From: Collinsella sp.
GTDB taxonomy: Bacteria; Actinomycetota; Coriobacteriia; Coriobacteriales; Coriobacteriaceae
Reading direction: 5' to 3'
NCBI GenBank assembly: GCA_019424905.1
Contig: JAHYYP010000005.1
Location: forward strand, 36,966-100,965
DNA: 64,000 bases
In this document: positions 37,705-46,030 of the stretch, one piece after another
Numbering within the stretch: position 1 is the first letter of the stretch
Layout: each line of letters starts with the position of its first letter
Notes under the pieces: generated by a model
Database searches by the model: none
The model's input: the letters and a program-made list of their open reading frames with translations, nothing else
Told to the model about the DNA's origin: nothing
Program-made: the position numbers and the translations under genes

Positions 37705-38409
37705 TCCGAAGGCGTTCCCGCTTGTGCTGGCTCCATCGCGACGATTGATTGCGGCTTGGCACAGTGCGGCGACATCGGGGGCATCGCTGTCTCTGTATGT
37801 CATGGCGAGCAAAGCGGCATCATAGATTTCATCATTGGTCACATCGGCGGCATCAATGGGGCAGAAGGCGAGAATCGAATCCTGTTCTGCAAGCTCGGCC
37901 AGATCGATCGTTTCACCCATGGCAAAGGCATCATCGAGGACGAGTGTGGCACTCGTGCATGGAATTTGATAGATCGTGCCATCCGCAGCGATAGGGGAAC
38001 CTGCTGCCTCGAGCGTGTAGACACCTTGTATGAGATTGATGCCAGAGCCATCGGAGGCGACGAACTCAATCCTGTCGACCGTTATTCCGTCGATGGTCTT
38101 GCCCGTAATATGTATCGGAACGCGCGATGCCCCGTTATCGGTGTCCCAGCCCGCAGCCGCGACATCCAGCACAATGGCGTGCTCCGAATGGGCGGATACG
38201 AAGTGCGACAACACCTGCCGCAGATGAAGGCCCATACAGCTACCGCCGACAATGCCAATTACCAGCATGCAGGTAAGGATGACCGCAACGTGGTTCCGAG
38301 GCTTTACCCGAAGCTCAGAATCAGCAGAGATGCCATTGACGGCAGCCCCGCACGCTGTGCAGTACCTCACGCCATCGCGCAACTCAGCTCCACAATAAGG
38401 ACAATTCAT
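37678..38409 (-). CDS. zinc-ribbon membrane-anchored protein of unknown function
   Basis: The 243-residue protein begins with a zinc ribbon (MNCPYCGAELRDGVRYCTACG), then one transmembrane segment (AVILTCMLVIGIVGGSCMGL), then an extracytoplasmic domain of about 165 residues that I do not recognise. The last residues (SCGEIQIN) are encoded by the 67-bp palindromic element, so the native C-terminus may have been altered by that insertion. The start at 38409 gives the standard zinc-ribbon start; the reading frame stays open to 38484. Confidence 0.7.
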   Translation of the reverse strand: MNCPYCGAELRDGVRYCTACGAAVNGISADSELRVKPRNHVAVILTCMLVIGIVGGSCMGLHLRQVLSHFVSAHSEHAIVLDVAAAGWDTDNGASRVPIHITGKTIDGITVDRIEFVASDGSGINLIQGVYTLEAAGSPIAADGTIYQIPCTSATLVLDDAFAMGETIDLAELAEQDSILAFCPIDAADVTNDEIYDAALLAMTYRDSDAPDVAALCQAAINRRDGASTSGNAFGSCGEIQIN

Positions 38410-38498
38410 ACTGGCCCCCACAACCATAGATGTTCCTATCGAGGCCACTGTAAATCGACAATCCAAATCCAAGTTGCGCAACAATGAGCCCCAATATA

Positions 38499-38565
38499 AG
38501 TTGCGGTGAAATAAGGACTGATTAGGGCTTTTAACTGCTAAAACAGTCCCTATTTCACCGCAACT
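38499..38565. repeat. 67-bp palindromic element, copy 4
   Basis: The arms AGTTGCGGTGAAATAAGGAC and GTCCCTATTTCACCGCAACT flank an A/T-rich centre. It lies upstream of the zinc-ribbon gene, so that gene is bracketed by two copies. Confidence 0.9.
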
Positions 38566-38694
38566 TTTAAAGAGGCCGTATCAAGCAGGATTTCTATTGG
38601 GATAAGGGCCCAGCACAACAAAGTGCAATTCAGACCCTCCCAAGCATGCATTTGCTGCACCTAATAAAAACGCGGTGACTCCTTAGTAGCCGCA

Positions 38695-38817
38695 GGCCAC
38701 GCACAGGGTTACCTCCCAAATCTTTCCGCAGGACGGAGGAGTCCCCGCAGCGCGAAGCGCGTAGCGGGGACTCCGACATGTCCGAGGACGATTTGGGAGG
38801 TAACCCTGCGCGCGGCC
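38695..38817. repeat. 123-bp nested palindrome upstream of ftsE
   Basis: The outer arms (38695-38722 and 38790-38817) share GGTTACCTCCCAAATC and its complement with few mismatches. Inside, GGAGTCCCCGC (38738-38748) pairs with GCGGGGACTCC (38764-38774), and the centre is GCGC-GAA-GCGC. It lies in a 350-bp gap that holds no convincing gene, ending about 100 bp before the ftsE start. Confidence 0.75.
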
Positions 38818-38920
38818 GGTGGGACCCAAACGCCGCCATGCTTCTTATGTGCAGCAAAGCTAATGCTGCTAAAATACAAAGCGCTCATGTAGTTTAAACG
38901 CACGACGATAAGGAGCACCA

Positions 38921-40141
38921 GTGGGTAACCACTTCCGTACCTCCGGTGCGGGCGATGACGCCCCCAAGACGCAGCCAGGCGCCGTGGGCACTCGTTTCGC
39001 CACCCCGGATTCAGAGGATCAGCTGTTTAGCCCGATCCCCGCACAGCCGGCAGATCAGGCACAGCCGGCATCAGATCCCTTTGCCTACAATCCCACCAAT
39101 GATGTCGAGCTTTCCGAGGCCGCGGGTTTTGAGCCCGTGCAGAAGGTGACCGCTCGCGTGGATCAGCCCCAGGCGGACGTTGTTGCGTCGCAACCCGTCA
39201 TGGCCGGTATTCCCGATCCCATGGCTCCTGCGACTCCGGCGCCACAGCCTGCGCAGTCCGGCCTTTTTGCCGGTATTCCCGATCCTACGCAGCCCGCGGC
39301 TCCCGTAGTCGAGAGCGATCAGGCCGCCGAGGTCGCAAGCCTCGACAATGCGCTCAACAACCCCGACTTTACGTCGGTGTTTGCGCCCATCGATCCGCAG
39401 GCCAGCCGCAAGAAGATGGCCAAGCAGGCCGGTGTCGAGCCCGTCATCCTCATGGAGCACGTCACCAAGATCTACCCGGCACAGCCCAACAAGCCCGCGC
39501 TCGACGACATCAACATCGAGATCTATCCTGGCGAGTTTGTCTTCTTGGTCGGTCACTCCGGCTCGGGTAAGACCACGCTGCTGTCGACGCTCAACCGCGA
39601 CGTCAAGCCGACGAGCGGCCGCATTTTGGTCGCTGGCCAGGACCTCATGAAGATCAAGAACCGCAAGGTTCCGTTTTTGCGTCGCCAGATCGGTGCCGTG
39701 TTCCAGGACTTTAAGCTCCTGCCGCAGAAGACCGCCTACGAAAATGTGGCGTTTGCCCTGCAGTGCATCGGCAAGCCCAAGGGCGTCATTCGCAGCCAGG
39801 TGCCCGAGGTGCTTCGCCTGGTCGGTTTGGCCGATCAGATGGACTCTCTGCCCGATCAGCTGTCCGGTGGCGAGCAGCAGCGTGTCGCCGTTGCCCGCGC
39901 TATGGTCAACCGCCCGCCGCTGCTTATCTGCGACGAGCCCACGGGCAACCTCGACCCCGCGATTTCGCTGGGCATTATGAAGCTGCTCGAGCGCATTAAC
40001 CGTACCGGCACCACCGTGATCGTCGCCACGCACGACCGCGAGATGGTCGACAGCATGCACCGTCGCGTGATCGCCCTCGAGGGCGGCCACGTAATCCGCG
40101 ACCAGGAGAGGGGAGGTTACGGCAACTATGGCACCAACTAA
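38921..40141 (+). CDS. ftsE: cell-division ATP-binding protein FtsE with long N-terminal extension
   Basis: Residues ~175-400 form an ABC ATPase with GHSGSGKTTLL (Walker A), LSGGEQQRVAVARAM (signature) and LLICDEPTGNLDP (Walker B). The first ~170 residues are Pro/Ala/Gln-rich and probably disordered, with two copies of AGIPDP. FtsE is usually ~230 residues. It works with FtsX to activate peptidoglycan hydrolases at division. The start is GTG with AAGGAG upstream; a short form starting near residue 175 lacks an obvious start codon with RBS. Confidence 0.92.
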   Translation: MGNHFRTSGAGDDAPKTQPGAVGTRFATPDSEDQLFSPIPAQPADQAQPASDPFAYNPTNDVELSEAAGFEPVQKVTARVDQPQADVVASQPVMAGIPDPMAPATPAPQPAQSGLFAGIPDPTQPAAPVVESDQAAEVASLDNALNNPDFTSVFAPIDPQASRKKMAKQAGVEPVILMEHVTKIYPAQPNKPALDDINIEIYPGEFVFLVGHSGSGKTTLLSTLNRDVKPTSGRILVAGQDLMKIKNRKVPFLRRQIGAVFQDFKLLPQKTAYENVAFALQCIGKPKGVIRSQVPEVLRLVGLADQMDSLPDQLSGGEQQRVAVARAMVNRPPLLICDEPTGNLDPAISLGIMKLLERINRTGTTVIVATHDREMVDSMHRRVIALEGGHVIRDQERGGYGNYGTN

Positions 40142-41048
40142 CGTGGGCTATTCGCTCAAAGAGGCTATCAGCCACTTCTTCCGTAACTGGACCACCTCGC
40201 TCGGCGCCGTCATCACGATTTTCCTTTCGCTGTTTATCATCGGCCTGTTCATTATGGGTTCCGCGATGCTGAACTCCGTGATCGGCACCGTCGAGGATCA
40301 GGTTGTCATCAACGCCTTTATTAGCGATGACGCCGATCAGGCAGACGTCCAGGCCTTTGAGGCCGAGCTCAAGACGTGGAGCAACGTCAAGTCCGTGACC
40401 TATAAGGACAAGGACGACGCGCTGGCCGAGTACACGAGCAAGATGTCGGGCAACGCCGACGCCACCATGAGCGCGCTCGACGGCCAGAACCCGCTGCCCG
40501 CCTCGTTTGCGATCGAGATGGACGATCCGTCTCAGGTCGAGAGCACGGCCAAGAAGCTCAAGAAGAACGCCGACTTCCAAAAGATCGCGGACGACGGCGA
40601 CGTCAACGCGAGCGTGCTGTATGGCCAGGAGGAAGTGAGCCGCCTGTTCCAGGTGACCAACTACATCCGTATCGCCGCCGTGGTACTCGTCGGTCTGCTG
40701 ACCTTTATCGCGTTCATCTTTATCAACAACACGATTCGCCTGTCCATTACGGCGCGTCGTCGCGAGATTGCGATTATGCGCCTGGTGGGCGCCAGCAACG
40801 GCTTCATCCGCGGACCGTTCATTACCGAGGGTGTGCTGCAGGCCATTCTGGGCTCGCTGCTTTCCATCGGTGTTTTGGAGCTGCTGCGCAATCTGATGGT
40901 TCCTCGCCTGCAGGAGAGTGTCGGCTGGATGTCGTTTGCGCTGCCGATGCAGTACTACCTGGTGACCTACGCCGCGCTGATTCTTGTCGGCGTCATTATC
41001 GGTCTCTTTGGTTCTGCCATCGCCATGCGCCGCTACCTGCGCGTGTAG
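40128..41048 (+). CDS. ftsX: cell-division protein FtsX
   Basis: The 306-residue permease-like protein has one N-terminal membrane segment (AVITIFLSLFIIGLFIMGS), an extracytoplasmic domain, and three C-terminal membrane segments with RRREIAIMRLVGASNGFIRGPF between them, typical of FtsX. Its start lies 14 bp inside ftsE, after GGAGAGGGGAGG. Confidence 0.94.
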   Translation: MAPTNVGYSLKEAISHFFRNWTTSLGAVITIFLSLFIIGLFIMGSAMLNSVIGTVEDQVVINAFISDDADQADVQAFEAELKTWSNVKSVTYKDKDDALAEYTSKMSGNADATMSALDGQNPLPASFAIEMDDPSQVESTAKKLKKNADFQKIADDGDVNASVLYGQEEVSRLFQVTNYIRIAAVVLVGLLTFIAFIFINNTIRLSITARRREIAIMRLVGASNGFIRGPFITEGVLQAILGSLLSIGVLELLRNLMVPRLQESVGWMSFALPMQYYLVTYAALILVGVIIGLFGSAIAMRRYLRV

Positions 41049-41072
41049 GCATGCTTGGAATTCGTTCCTTCC

Positions 41073-41106
41073 AACGGGTCGTTCCTTTTGGGACGGCCCG
41101 TTTTTT
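41073..41106 (+). terminator. intrinsic terminator after ftsX
   Basis: AACGGGTCGTTCC pairs with GGGACGGCCCGTT, allowing one wobble and one mismatch, followed by TTTTTT. Confidence 0.8.
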
Positions 41107-41191
41107 GATCCCTTGGGGACGGAGGAAAACGGATCACTTAGGGGGTCGGTCGATTCGAGTGATCCGCAATCCTGCCGTCCCCTAGGGATCA
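41106..41191. repeat. palindrome related to the one at 35496
   Basis: TGATCCCTTGGGGACGGAGG on the left and CCGTCCCCTAGGGATCA on the right flank AAAACGGATCAC and GTGATCCGCAATCC. It shares GGGGACGGAGGAAAACGGAT with the 35496 element. Confidence 0.7.
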
Positions 41192-41241
41192 TTTGGGTAG
41201 ACTCTTGAGGTGTAAACGGCTATCGATAGTAAGGAGGCGCC

Positions 41242-43377
41242 ATGGGGCGCAATAACAAGCATAAGCGTGGAGCTCGCAATAAACGCGGGCCGGTGCGCAG
41301 CGAGCGTCGTCCAAGCATGACTGGCCGCGTGCAGCTCCATGAGCACAGTGCCTATGTCATAACCGAAAACGGCGACTACAAGGTCATGGGCCGCGGCAAG
41401 CGCGAGATCATGGATGGCGATACCGTTGCCGTGAGCATTAAGAACAGCCCGCATGGTGAGCGTCGCGCCGTGATTGAGGGCGTCATCGAGCGTGCCGCCA
41501 TCAGCGTGGTGGGTACGTATCAGACGGCCGGCCCGCTTGGTGTGATCGAGCCGCTCGATTCGCGTCTCAAAGCCGATTTCTTTATTTTGCCCGAGGACAC
41601 TTCGGCGGAGCGCCTGGGCGTGCGTCCTGGCGATGTCGTCGTCGCGCGCATATTGACCTACCCGACGCGCTTGGAGTCGGGAACGGTGACTCTTGAGCGC
41701 CGCATCGGCGGTGACGATGCGCCCGATCTGGGCGTCCAATACGTTATGGCACGCTATGGCTATACCGACAGCTATCCCGAGGCGGCGCTGGCAGAGGCAG
41801 AGGCGCTTACGCTCGATGTGACCGCAGCGCTTAAAGACCCGCTTCGTCGTGACCTGCGCGATCGTTTTGTCATCACCATCGACCCGGTTGATGCGCGCGA
41901 CTTTGACGATGCCATCTCGCTCGAGCGCACGCCCGAGGGCGGCTATAAGCTGGGCGTGCATATCGCCGACGTTTCGCACTATGTTGCCTGGGACGGGCAT
42001 ATCGACCTGGAGGCCCGCCATCGCACGACGTCGGTGTACCTTGCCGATCGCGTGCTTCCCATGCTGCCCGAGCGCCTGTCTAATGACCTGTGTTCCCTGC
42101 GCCCCGATGAGGATCGCCTGGCGTTTACCGTCGACATCGAGCTCGACGCGCAGGGCCGTGTGCGTCATTATGATCCCTATCCCAGTGTGATTCGCTCGCG
42201 TGTGCGTATGGACTATGACGGTGCCGAGGCGCTGCTGGTGCGTGCCGGCGCAGTTGAGTATTCCGTGTTGGAGGGCGCTGCGGAGGATGTCGCTGTGGCC
42301 GAAGCCTCGCGCGAAAAAGCACTTGAGCGTGGGCTTGCGTGCGAGGACACCGCTCGCGGCTGTAACGTTGACCTGGCCGATTTCCTGGTCGCCGCAAACG
42401 AACTCGCGGAGCTTCGGCGTCGCATACGTCGCGCACGCGGTTCGGTCGACTTTGATACGGCCGAGATTCGCGCGCTGCTGGATGAGGACGGCGTGCCCGT
42501 GCGGATCGTGGCACGCGAGCGTTCCTGCGCAACTTCGCTTATCGAGGAGGCTATGCTGCTGGCTAACGAGTGCGTCGCCGAGTGGCTGGCCGACCGCGAT
42601 ATCGAGGCGTGCTATCGCGTGCACGATGACCCCAGCCCCGACAGTCTGCACGGTGCTGCCGTGGCGCTGGCGCAGCTCGGTATCATCGATGATCGCCGTG
42701 CGGCGGGTATTGCCCTGGGAAGTCCTGATGAGTTGCAGGCGACGGTTGACGCCGCTGCCGGCACGGCTAACGCGCCACTCGTCAACACGCTCCTTTTGCG
42801 AAGTATGCAGCGTGCGTTGTATAAGCCTCGCAACGAGGGCCACTTTGCGCTCGCTGCGTCGTGCTACTGCCACTTTACAAGCCCCATTCGCCGTTACCCC
42901 GATCTGGTGGTGCATCGCGTGCTCAAGCTGCAGCTGGCATACGAGCAGCTGGGTGGAAAAGACGCCTTGGTGCGTACGCCGAGGCTGATCGGAAAAGGCA
43001 GAGAGTCGCTTCCGCGCATCCTGCCGCAAATCTGCCGCGCGTGCAGCGACGCCGAGCGTGCGGCCGACGCTGCCAGCCATGCGACGCAAAAAATCAAGAT
43101 TGCTCAGTACTACGAGGACCGCCTGGGCGAGCGCTATGCCGGAACGGTCTCGTGGGTCAGCAGCATGGGACTATTCGTGCGTCTCGATCTGACGCAGGTC
43201 GAGGGCCTGGTTTCCATTAAGAGCTTGGGTAACGAGTGGTTTGAGTTTGACGAGGACGCGCTCACATTGACGGGTGCCGACACGGGACGCCGTTTTGAGT
43301 TGGGGCAGCGCGTGATTATCGAGGTCTCGCGTGTCAACACTACTCGCGGACATTTGGACTTTAAGCTCATTCATTAA
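41242..43377 (+). CDS. rnr: ribonuclease R (RNB family exoribonuclease)
   Basis: The 711-residue enzyme has N-terminal cold-shock-like domains, an RNB catalytic domain (TIDPVDARDFDDAISLERT) and a C-terminal S1 domain (YAGTVSWVSSMGLFVRLDLTQVEG). It degrades structured RNA 3' to 5' and, with tmRNA and SmpB (46938), clears defective mRNAs. AAGGAGG precedes the ATG. Confidence 0.94.
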   Translation: MGRNNKHKRGARNKRGPVRSERRPSMTGRVQLHEHSAYVITENGDYKVMGRGKREIMDGDTVAVSIKNSPHGERRAVIEGVIERAAISVVGTYQTAGPLGVIEPLDSRLKADFFILPEDTSAERLGVRPGDVVVARILTYPTRLESGTVTLERRIGGDDAPDLGVQYVMARYGYTDSYPEAALAEAEALTLDVTAALKDPLRRDLRDRFVITIDPVDARDFDDAISLERTPEGGYKLGVHIADVSHYVAWDGHIDLEARHRTTSVYLADRVLPMLPERLSNDLCSLRPDEDRLAFTVDIELDAQGRVRHYDPYPSVIRSRVRMDYDGAEALLVRAGAVEYSVLEGAAEDVAVAEASREKALERGLACEDTARGCNVDLADFLVAANELAELRRRIRRARGSVDFDTAEIRALLDEDGVPVRIVARERSCATSLIEEAMLLANECVAEWLADRDIEACYRVHDDPSPDSLHGAAVALAQLGIIDDRRAAGIALGSPDELQATVDAAAGTANAPLVNTLLLRSMQRALYKPRNEGHFALAASCYCHFTSPIRRYPDLVVHRVLKLQLAYEQLGGKDALVRTPRLIGKGRESLPRILPQICRACSDAERAADAASHATQKIKIAQYYEDRLGERYAGTVSWVSSMGLFVRLDLTQVEGLVSIKSLGNEWFEFDEDALTLTGADTGRRFELGQRVIIEVSRVNTTRGHLDFKLIH

Positions 43378-43409
43378 CCGGTACGGAGTGAGTATCGGCA
43401 AAGCGGACA

Positions 43410-43435
43410 GGGCGGTCTTTCGGGGCCGCCCTCTT
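43410..43435 (+). terminator. probable terminator after rnr
   Basis: GGGCGG pairs with CCGCCC around a 10-nt loop, followed by TCTTT. Confidence 0.6.
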
Positions 43436-43555
43436 TGCGTGTCTCTTGATTGCCCTGCCATGAGCTCGGCCGCTTCTTCATATGCTTTTGGGAGATAGGA
43501 CCTACCAAAACAAGCCTGTCCCTTTTTGGCGGGTTTACGAGAAAGCGGGGATGTT

Positions 43556-44161
43556 GTGGCAACGGTATATGGGTATGCGCGGGTGAGCACGCGTGATCAA
43601 AATTTGAATCGCCAGTTGGATGCGCTGAGCGCCTATGGCGTGGAGCCGGCGAATGTTTTTGCCGACCGTGCGAGCGGCAAGGACTTTGATCGCCCACGGT
43701 ATCGGGAATTGCTTCATGCCTTGGCTTCCGGTGACGTGTTGGTGGTGCTTTCCATCGATCGGCTGGGTCGAAACTACAGCGAGATACTCGAGGAATGGCG
43801 TCGTATAACCAAGGAACTTGGTGCGGCCATCGTTGTGCTGGACATGCCGTTGCTCGATACGCGTGCGAGAGATTGCGGCGGATCGGATGTGACCAGCACG
43901 CTGATCGCCGATATCGTTTTGCAGCTGTTGAGTTATGTGGCGCAGGTGGAACGAGAGAACATCCACCGTCGTCAGGCGGAGGGAATCGCGGCGGCGCGGG
44001 CGCGCGGCGTGCGTTTTGGTCGGCCCCGCAAGCCGTGCCCTCCGCAATTTGAACGAGTGCGCGATATCTATGAGGCGGGCAATATTACCCGGAGTCAGGC
44101 GGCAAAGCGTTTAGGTGTGTGCGTGGGGACCTTCGATCGCTGGATGCGCGAGACGGAGTAG
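43556..44161 (+). CDS. serine recombinase / resolvase-invertase family
   Basis: The 201-residue protein has the resolvase catalytic domain with the nucleophilic serine in YGYARVSTRDQNLNRQLDAL (residues 4-23), the DRASGKDFDRP and IDRLGRNYSEI segments, and a C-terminal Hin-type helix-turn-helix (GNITRSQAAKRLGVCVGTFDRW). It resembles small DNA invertases. No inverted recombination sites could be assigned. The start is GTG, the first codon of the conserved domain. A GGGACAGG repeat remnant lies just upstream at 43510. Confidence 0.9.
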   Translation: MATVYGYARVSTRDQNLNRQLDALSAYGVEPANVFADRASGKDFDRPRYRELLHALASGDVLVVLSIDRLGRNYSEILEEWRRITKELGAAIVVLDMPLLDTRARDCGGSDVTSTLIADIVLQLLSYVAQVERENIHRRQAEGIAAARARGVRFGRPRKPCPPQFERVRDIYEAGNITRSQAAKRLGVCVGTFDRWMRETE

Positions 44162-44217
44162 GGGATGCGGACTCAGCGGCTACCGCCGCCCACCCCGACC
44201 CGCTTGCCCCCGTTCGC

Positions 44218-44538
44218 ATGTGGATGGGCATCAACATCCGTCGTATCGCCCATACCGTAGAGTTCTTCTTTGTTGGGCTGTTTGCCTCGTCGGCGGCGGT
44301 GTGCTTGGATAAGCGCATGTTGCTCACCCGATTGCGGTGTGTGCCCGTCCTGGCCTTTTGCGCCGTATGCTCCGTCGGGGACCAGGTGCATAAGATTTTT
44401 GTTCCCGGAAGACATTTCGACGTTATCGACTTAGGCTTTGATGCCACGGGTTACGTTGTCGCCATGCTGCTGGTGCTGCTGGTGTCAGTGCTGGTTCAGC
44501 GCGCGACCTGTCCCATTGGCGCCCATGCGAGACGTTAA
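44218..44538 (+). CDS. VanZ-like protein, probably N-terminally truncated
   Basis: The 106-residue product has NIRRIAHTVEFFFVGLF, a membrane segment, and SVGDQVHKIFVPGRHFDVIDLGFDATG, which match the VanZ motifs H..EF, D..HQ.F.PGR and D...N..G. VanZ proteins usually have an additional N-terminal membrane segment, missing here; upstream codons in this frame overlap the recombinase gene. It may be a remnant. VanZ-type proteins affect glycopeptide resistance in some bacteria, but most have no known function. Confidence 0.5.
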   Translation: MWMGINIRRIAHTVEFFFVGLFASSAAVCLDKRMLLTRLRCVPVLAFCAVCSVGDQVHKIFVPGRHFDVIDLGFDATGYVVAMLLVLLVSVLVQRATCPIGAHARR

Positions 44539-44660
44539 CCTCAAGATGGAAAACCACGACCGCCTGCACGTCGGCGCTGGCTACAATATCGGCATCGGTC
44601 GCAGATGGCCATCGATGCGCTGTTTGCCAGACACTTGTCTTTTCTAAGAAGGGAATCCCC

Positions 44661-45020
44661 ATGACCGTACTGTTTGTTGAATATCCCAAATGCTCGACGT
44701 GTAAAAAGGCCAAGGCCTGGTTGGACGAGCATGGGGTTGAGTACATCGATCGCGATATTGTTACAGACAATCCTTCGGCTGAGGAGCTTGCGACCTGGAT
44801 TGCGCGTTCGGGGCTGCCGGTGCGTCGCTTCTTTAATTCGTCGGGCATGAAGTATCGAGAGCTTGGCCTGAAGGCGCGTCTGGATGCAGGGATGACGGAT
44901 CAGGAATGTTACGAGCTGTTGGCGACCGACGGCATGCTGGTTAAGCGTCCGCTGCTGGTGGGCGATGACTTTGCGATTCCAGGCTTTAAGGAAGCAACCT
45001 GGGCCGAGGCGCTGCTGTAA
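44661..45020 (+). CDS. ArsC/Spx-family thioredoxin-fold protein
   Basis: The 119-residue protein starts VLFVEYPKCSTCKKAKAWLDEHG with CSTC where ArsC and Spx proteins have their redox cysteines, and has LVKRPLLVGDDFAIPGFKEA as conserved end. Lone members are often called arsenate reductase, but it is closer to the YffB type and no ars genes are nearby. AGAAGGGAA precedes the ATG. Confidence 0.83.
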   Translation: MTVLFVEYPKCSTCKKAKAWLDEHGVEYIDRDIVTDNPSAEELATWIARSGLPVRRFFNSSGMKYRELGLKARLDAGMTDQECYELLATDGMLVKRPLLVGDDFAIPGFKEATWAEALL

Positions 45021-45092
45021 CAACTGCGGAAAGCGTGTCTCGTTCTGAGCGCAAATTCTGGGATGCGCTTTCCGCCGGCAGGTTCGCTCCGG

Positions 45093-45503
45093 TCAGTCCT
45101 CGAACTGTGCCCACTTATGCGGGTCGTAGATCTTTACCTGTTTGTTGGGCTTGCCGCTCCAGTACTCTTCGTCCATAAAGGGTAGATATGCCTGAATGCC
45201 GGGGCAGATGAACGGGATTCGCTGTGCTTGCAAACGGTCGCGTTGGCGTTGCTCCAAATGGGTCTCCGAAATCACGACGGGAATACCGGATAGCTCCACG
45301 AGGCTTGCCTGAACTCGCTTGAGGTCGGGTAGCGCCGCGTGCCATGCCATTCGCATCATCAAAAATGAGGCCCCGCGATACGTTGCCTGCATGACTGTGA
45401 TGGCGGGTCGTAGCGTGGGATGAATTTTGTGCCGATCTGGCCAAGGGATAGCAGTTATCTCGAGGCCGAGGGTCTCCCATAGGTAATCAAGCTCATCATC
45501 CAT
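45093..45503 (-). CDS. protein of unknown function with MarR-associated N-terminal-like region
   Basis: The 136-residue protein has LVELSGIPVVISETHLEQRQ and AQRIPFICPGIQAYLPFMDEEYW. This pattern resembles the region that precedes a winged helix in a group of proteins annotated as MarR-family regulators in Gram-positive bacteria. No helix-turn-helix follows here, so this may be a truncated or single-domain form. The ATG at 45503 is supported by GAGG upstream; the frame is open to 45548. Confidence 0.55.
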   Translation of the reverse strand: MDDELDYLWETLGLEITAIPWPDRHKIHPTLRPAITVMQATYRGASFLMMRMAWHAALPDLKRVQASLVELSGIPVVISETHLEQRQRDRLQAQRIPFICPGIQAYLPFMDEEYWSGKPNKQVKIYDPHKWAQFED

Positions 45504-45694
45504 GTCGCCTCGATATCCGCGCGATAATTGGCATCCTGATTGTGTCACTATTGACGGCGACCAGAATGCAGCAATCTGCTAACGGTAATTACGGTGCGCT
45601 TGCGGCATTTTGCCCCTTGCATGCGGTTTGGCTTCACAGGTCCTTCATGGGTCGGAGCAAATTGGCCGATTTTCAAAAAAGTTAAAAATGGGGC

Positions 45695-45723
45695 TTGCGT
45701 CACCGTAGAACTTCCCGTATATT
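45695..45723 (+). promoter_or_regulatory. candidate tRNA promoter
   Basis: TTGCGT at 45695-45700 and TATATT at 45718-45723 are 17 bp apart, and an A-rich stretch (45675-45688) upstream could act as an UP element. It would start transcription about 40 bp before tRNA-Gln. The other ~150 bp of this gap show nothing clear. Confidence 0.6.
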
Positions 45724-45767
45724 TCTTTCTTGCGCAAAGGCACAGCCGAGCGCAGCGATGCAGTCAT

Positions 45768-45841
45768 TGGGATGTCGTCTAATGGCAGGACAGCGGATTC
45801 TGGTTCCGTCAATGGGGGTTCGACTCCCTCCATCCCAGCCA
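45768..45841 (+). tRNA. tRNA-Gln (anticodon CTG)
   Basis: The acceptor stem TGGGATG pairs with CATCCCA, the anticodon arm GCGGA-TTCTGGT-TCCGT carries CTG, and GGTTCGACTCC forms the T arm. The 3' CCA is encoded (45839-45841). Confidence 0.95.
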
Positions 45842-45858
45842 TTGCATTTGCTACATAT

Positions 45859-45935
45859 GGCCCGTTCGTCTAGCGGTTTAGGACGCCGCCCTCTCAAGGC
45901 GGAGATCACCAGTTCGAATCTGGTACGGGCTACCA
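45859..45935 (+). tRNA. tRNA-Glu (anticodon CTC)
   Basis: GGCCCGT pairs with ACGGGCT (first pair G-T), the anticodon stem CCGCC/GGCGG encloses CTCTCAA with anticodon CTC, and the T arm contains GTTCGAATC. CCA is encoded. It lies 17 bp after tRNA-Gln in the same transcript. Confidence 0.95.
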
Positions 45936-45946
45936 CAAAATGAACG

Positions 45947-45974
45947 CCCGGGCCTCGCAAGAGACCCGGGTTTT
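45947..45974 (+). terminator. terminator of the tRNA operon
   Basis: CCCGGG-C-CTC and GAG-A-CCCGGG enclose a GCAA tetraloop, followed by TTTT. Confidence 0.85.
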
Positions 45975-46030
45975 GTGTATTGACCGTATATGCGGCGTCT
46001 GCCGTGTTTCGCTCAGATCGAGGAGTAGCC

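Noticed and set aside
38630..38918. Small minus-strand frames before ftsE
   Set aside because: They run through the 123-bp palindrome and have no RBS or known domain.
43526..44161. Prophage or integrative element around the recombinase
   Set aside because: No structural phage, conjugation or replication genes are nearby; only the recombinase and a VanZ-like fragment are seen.
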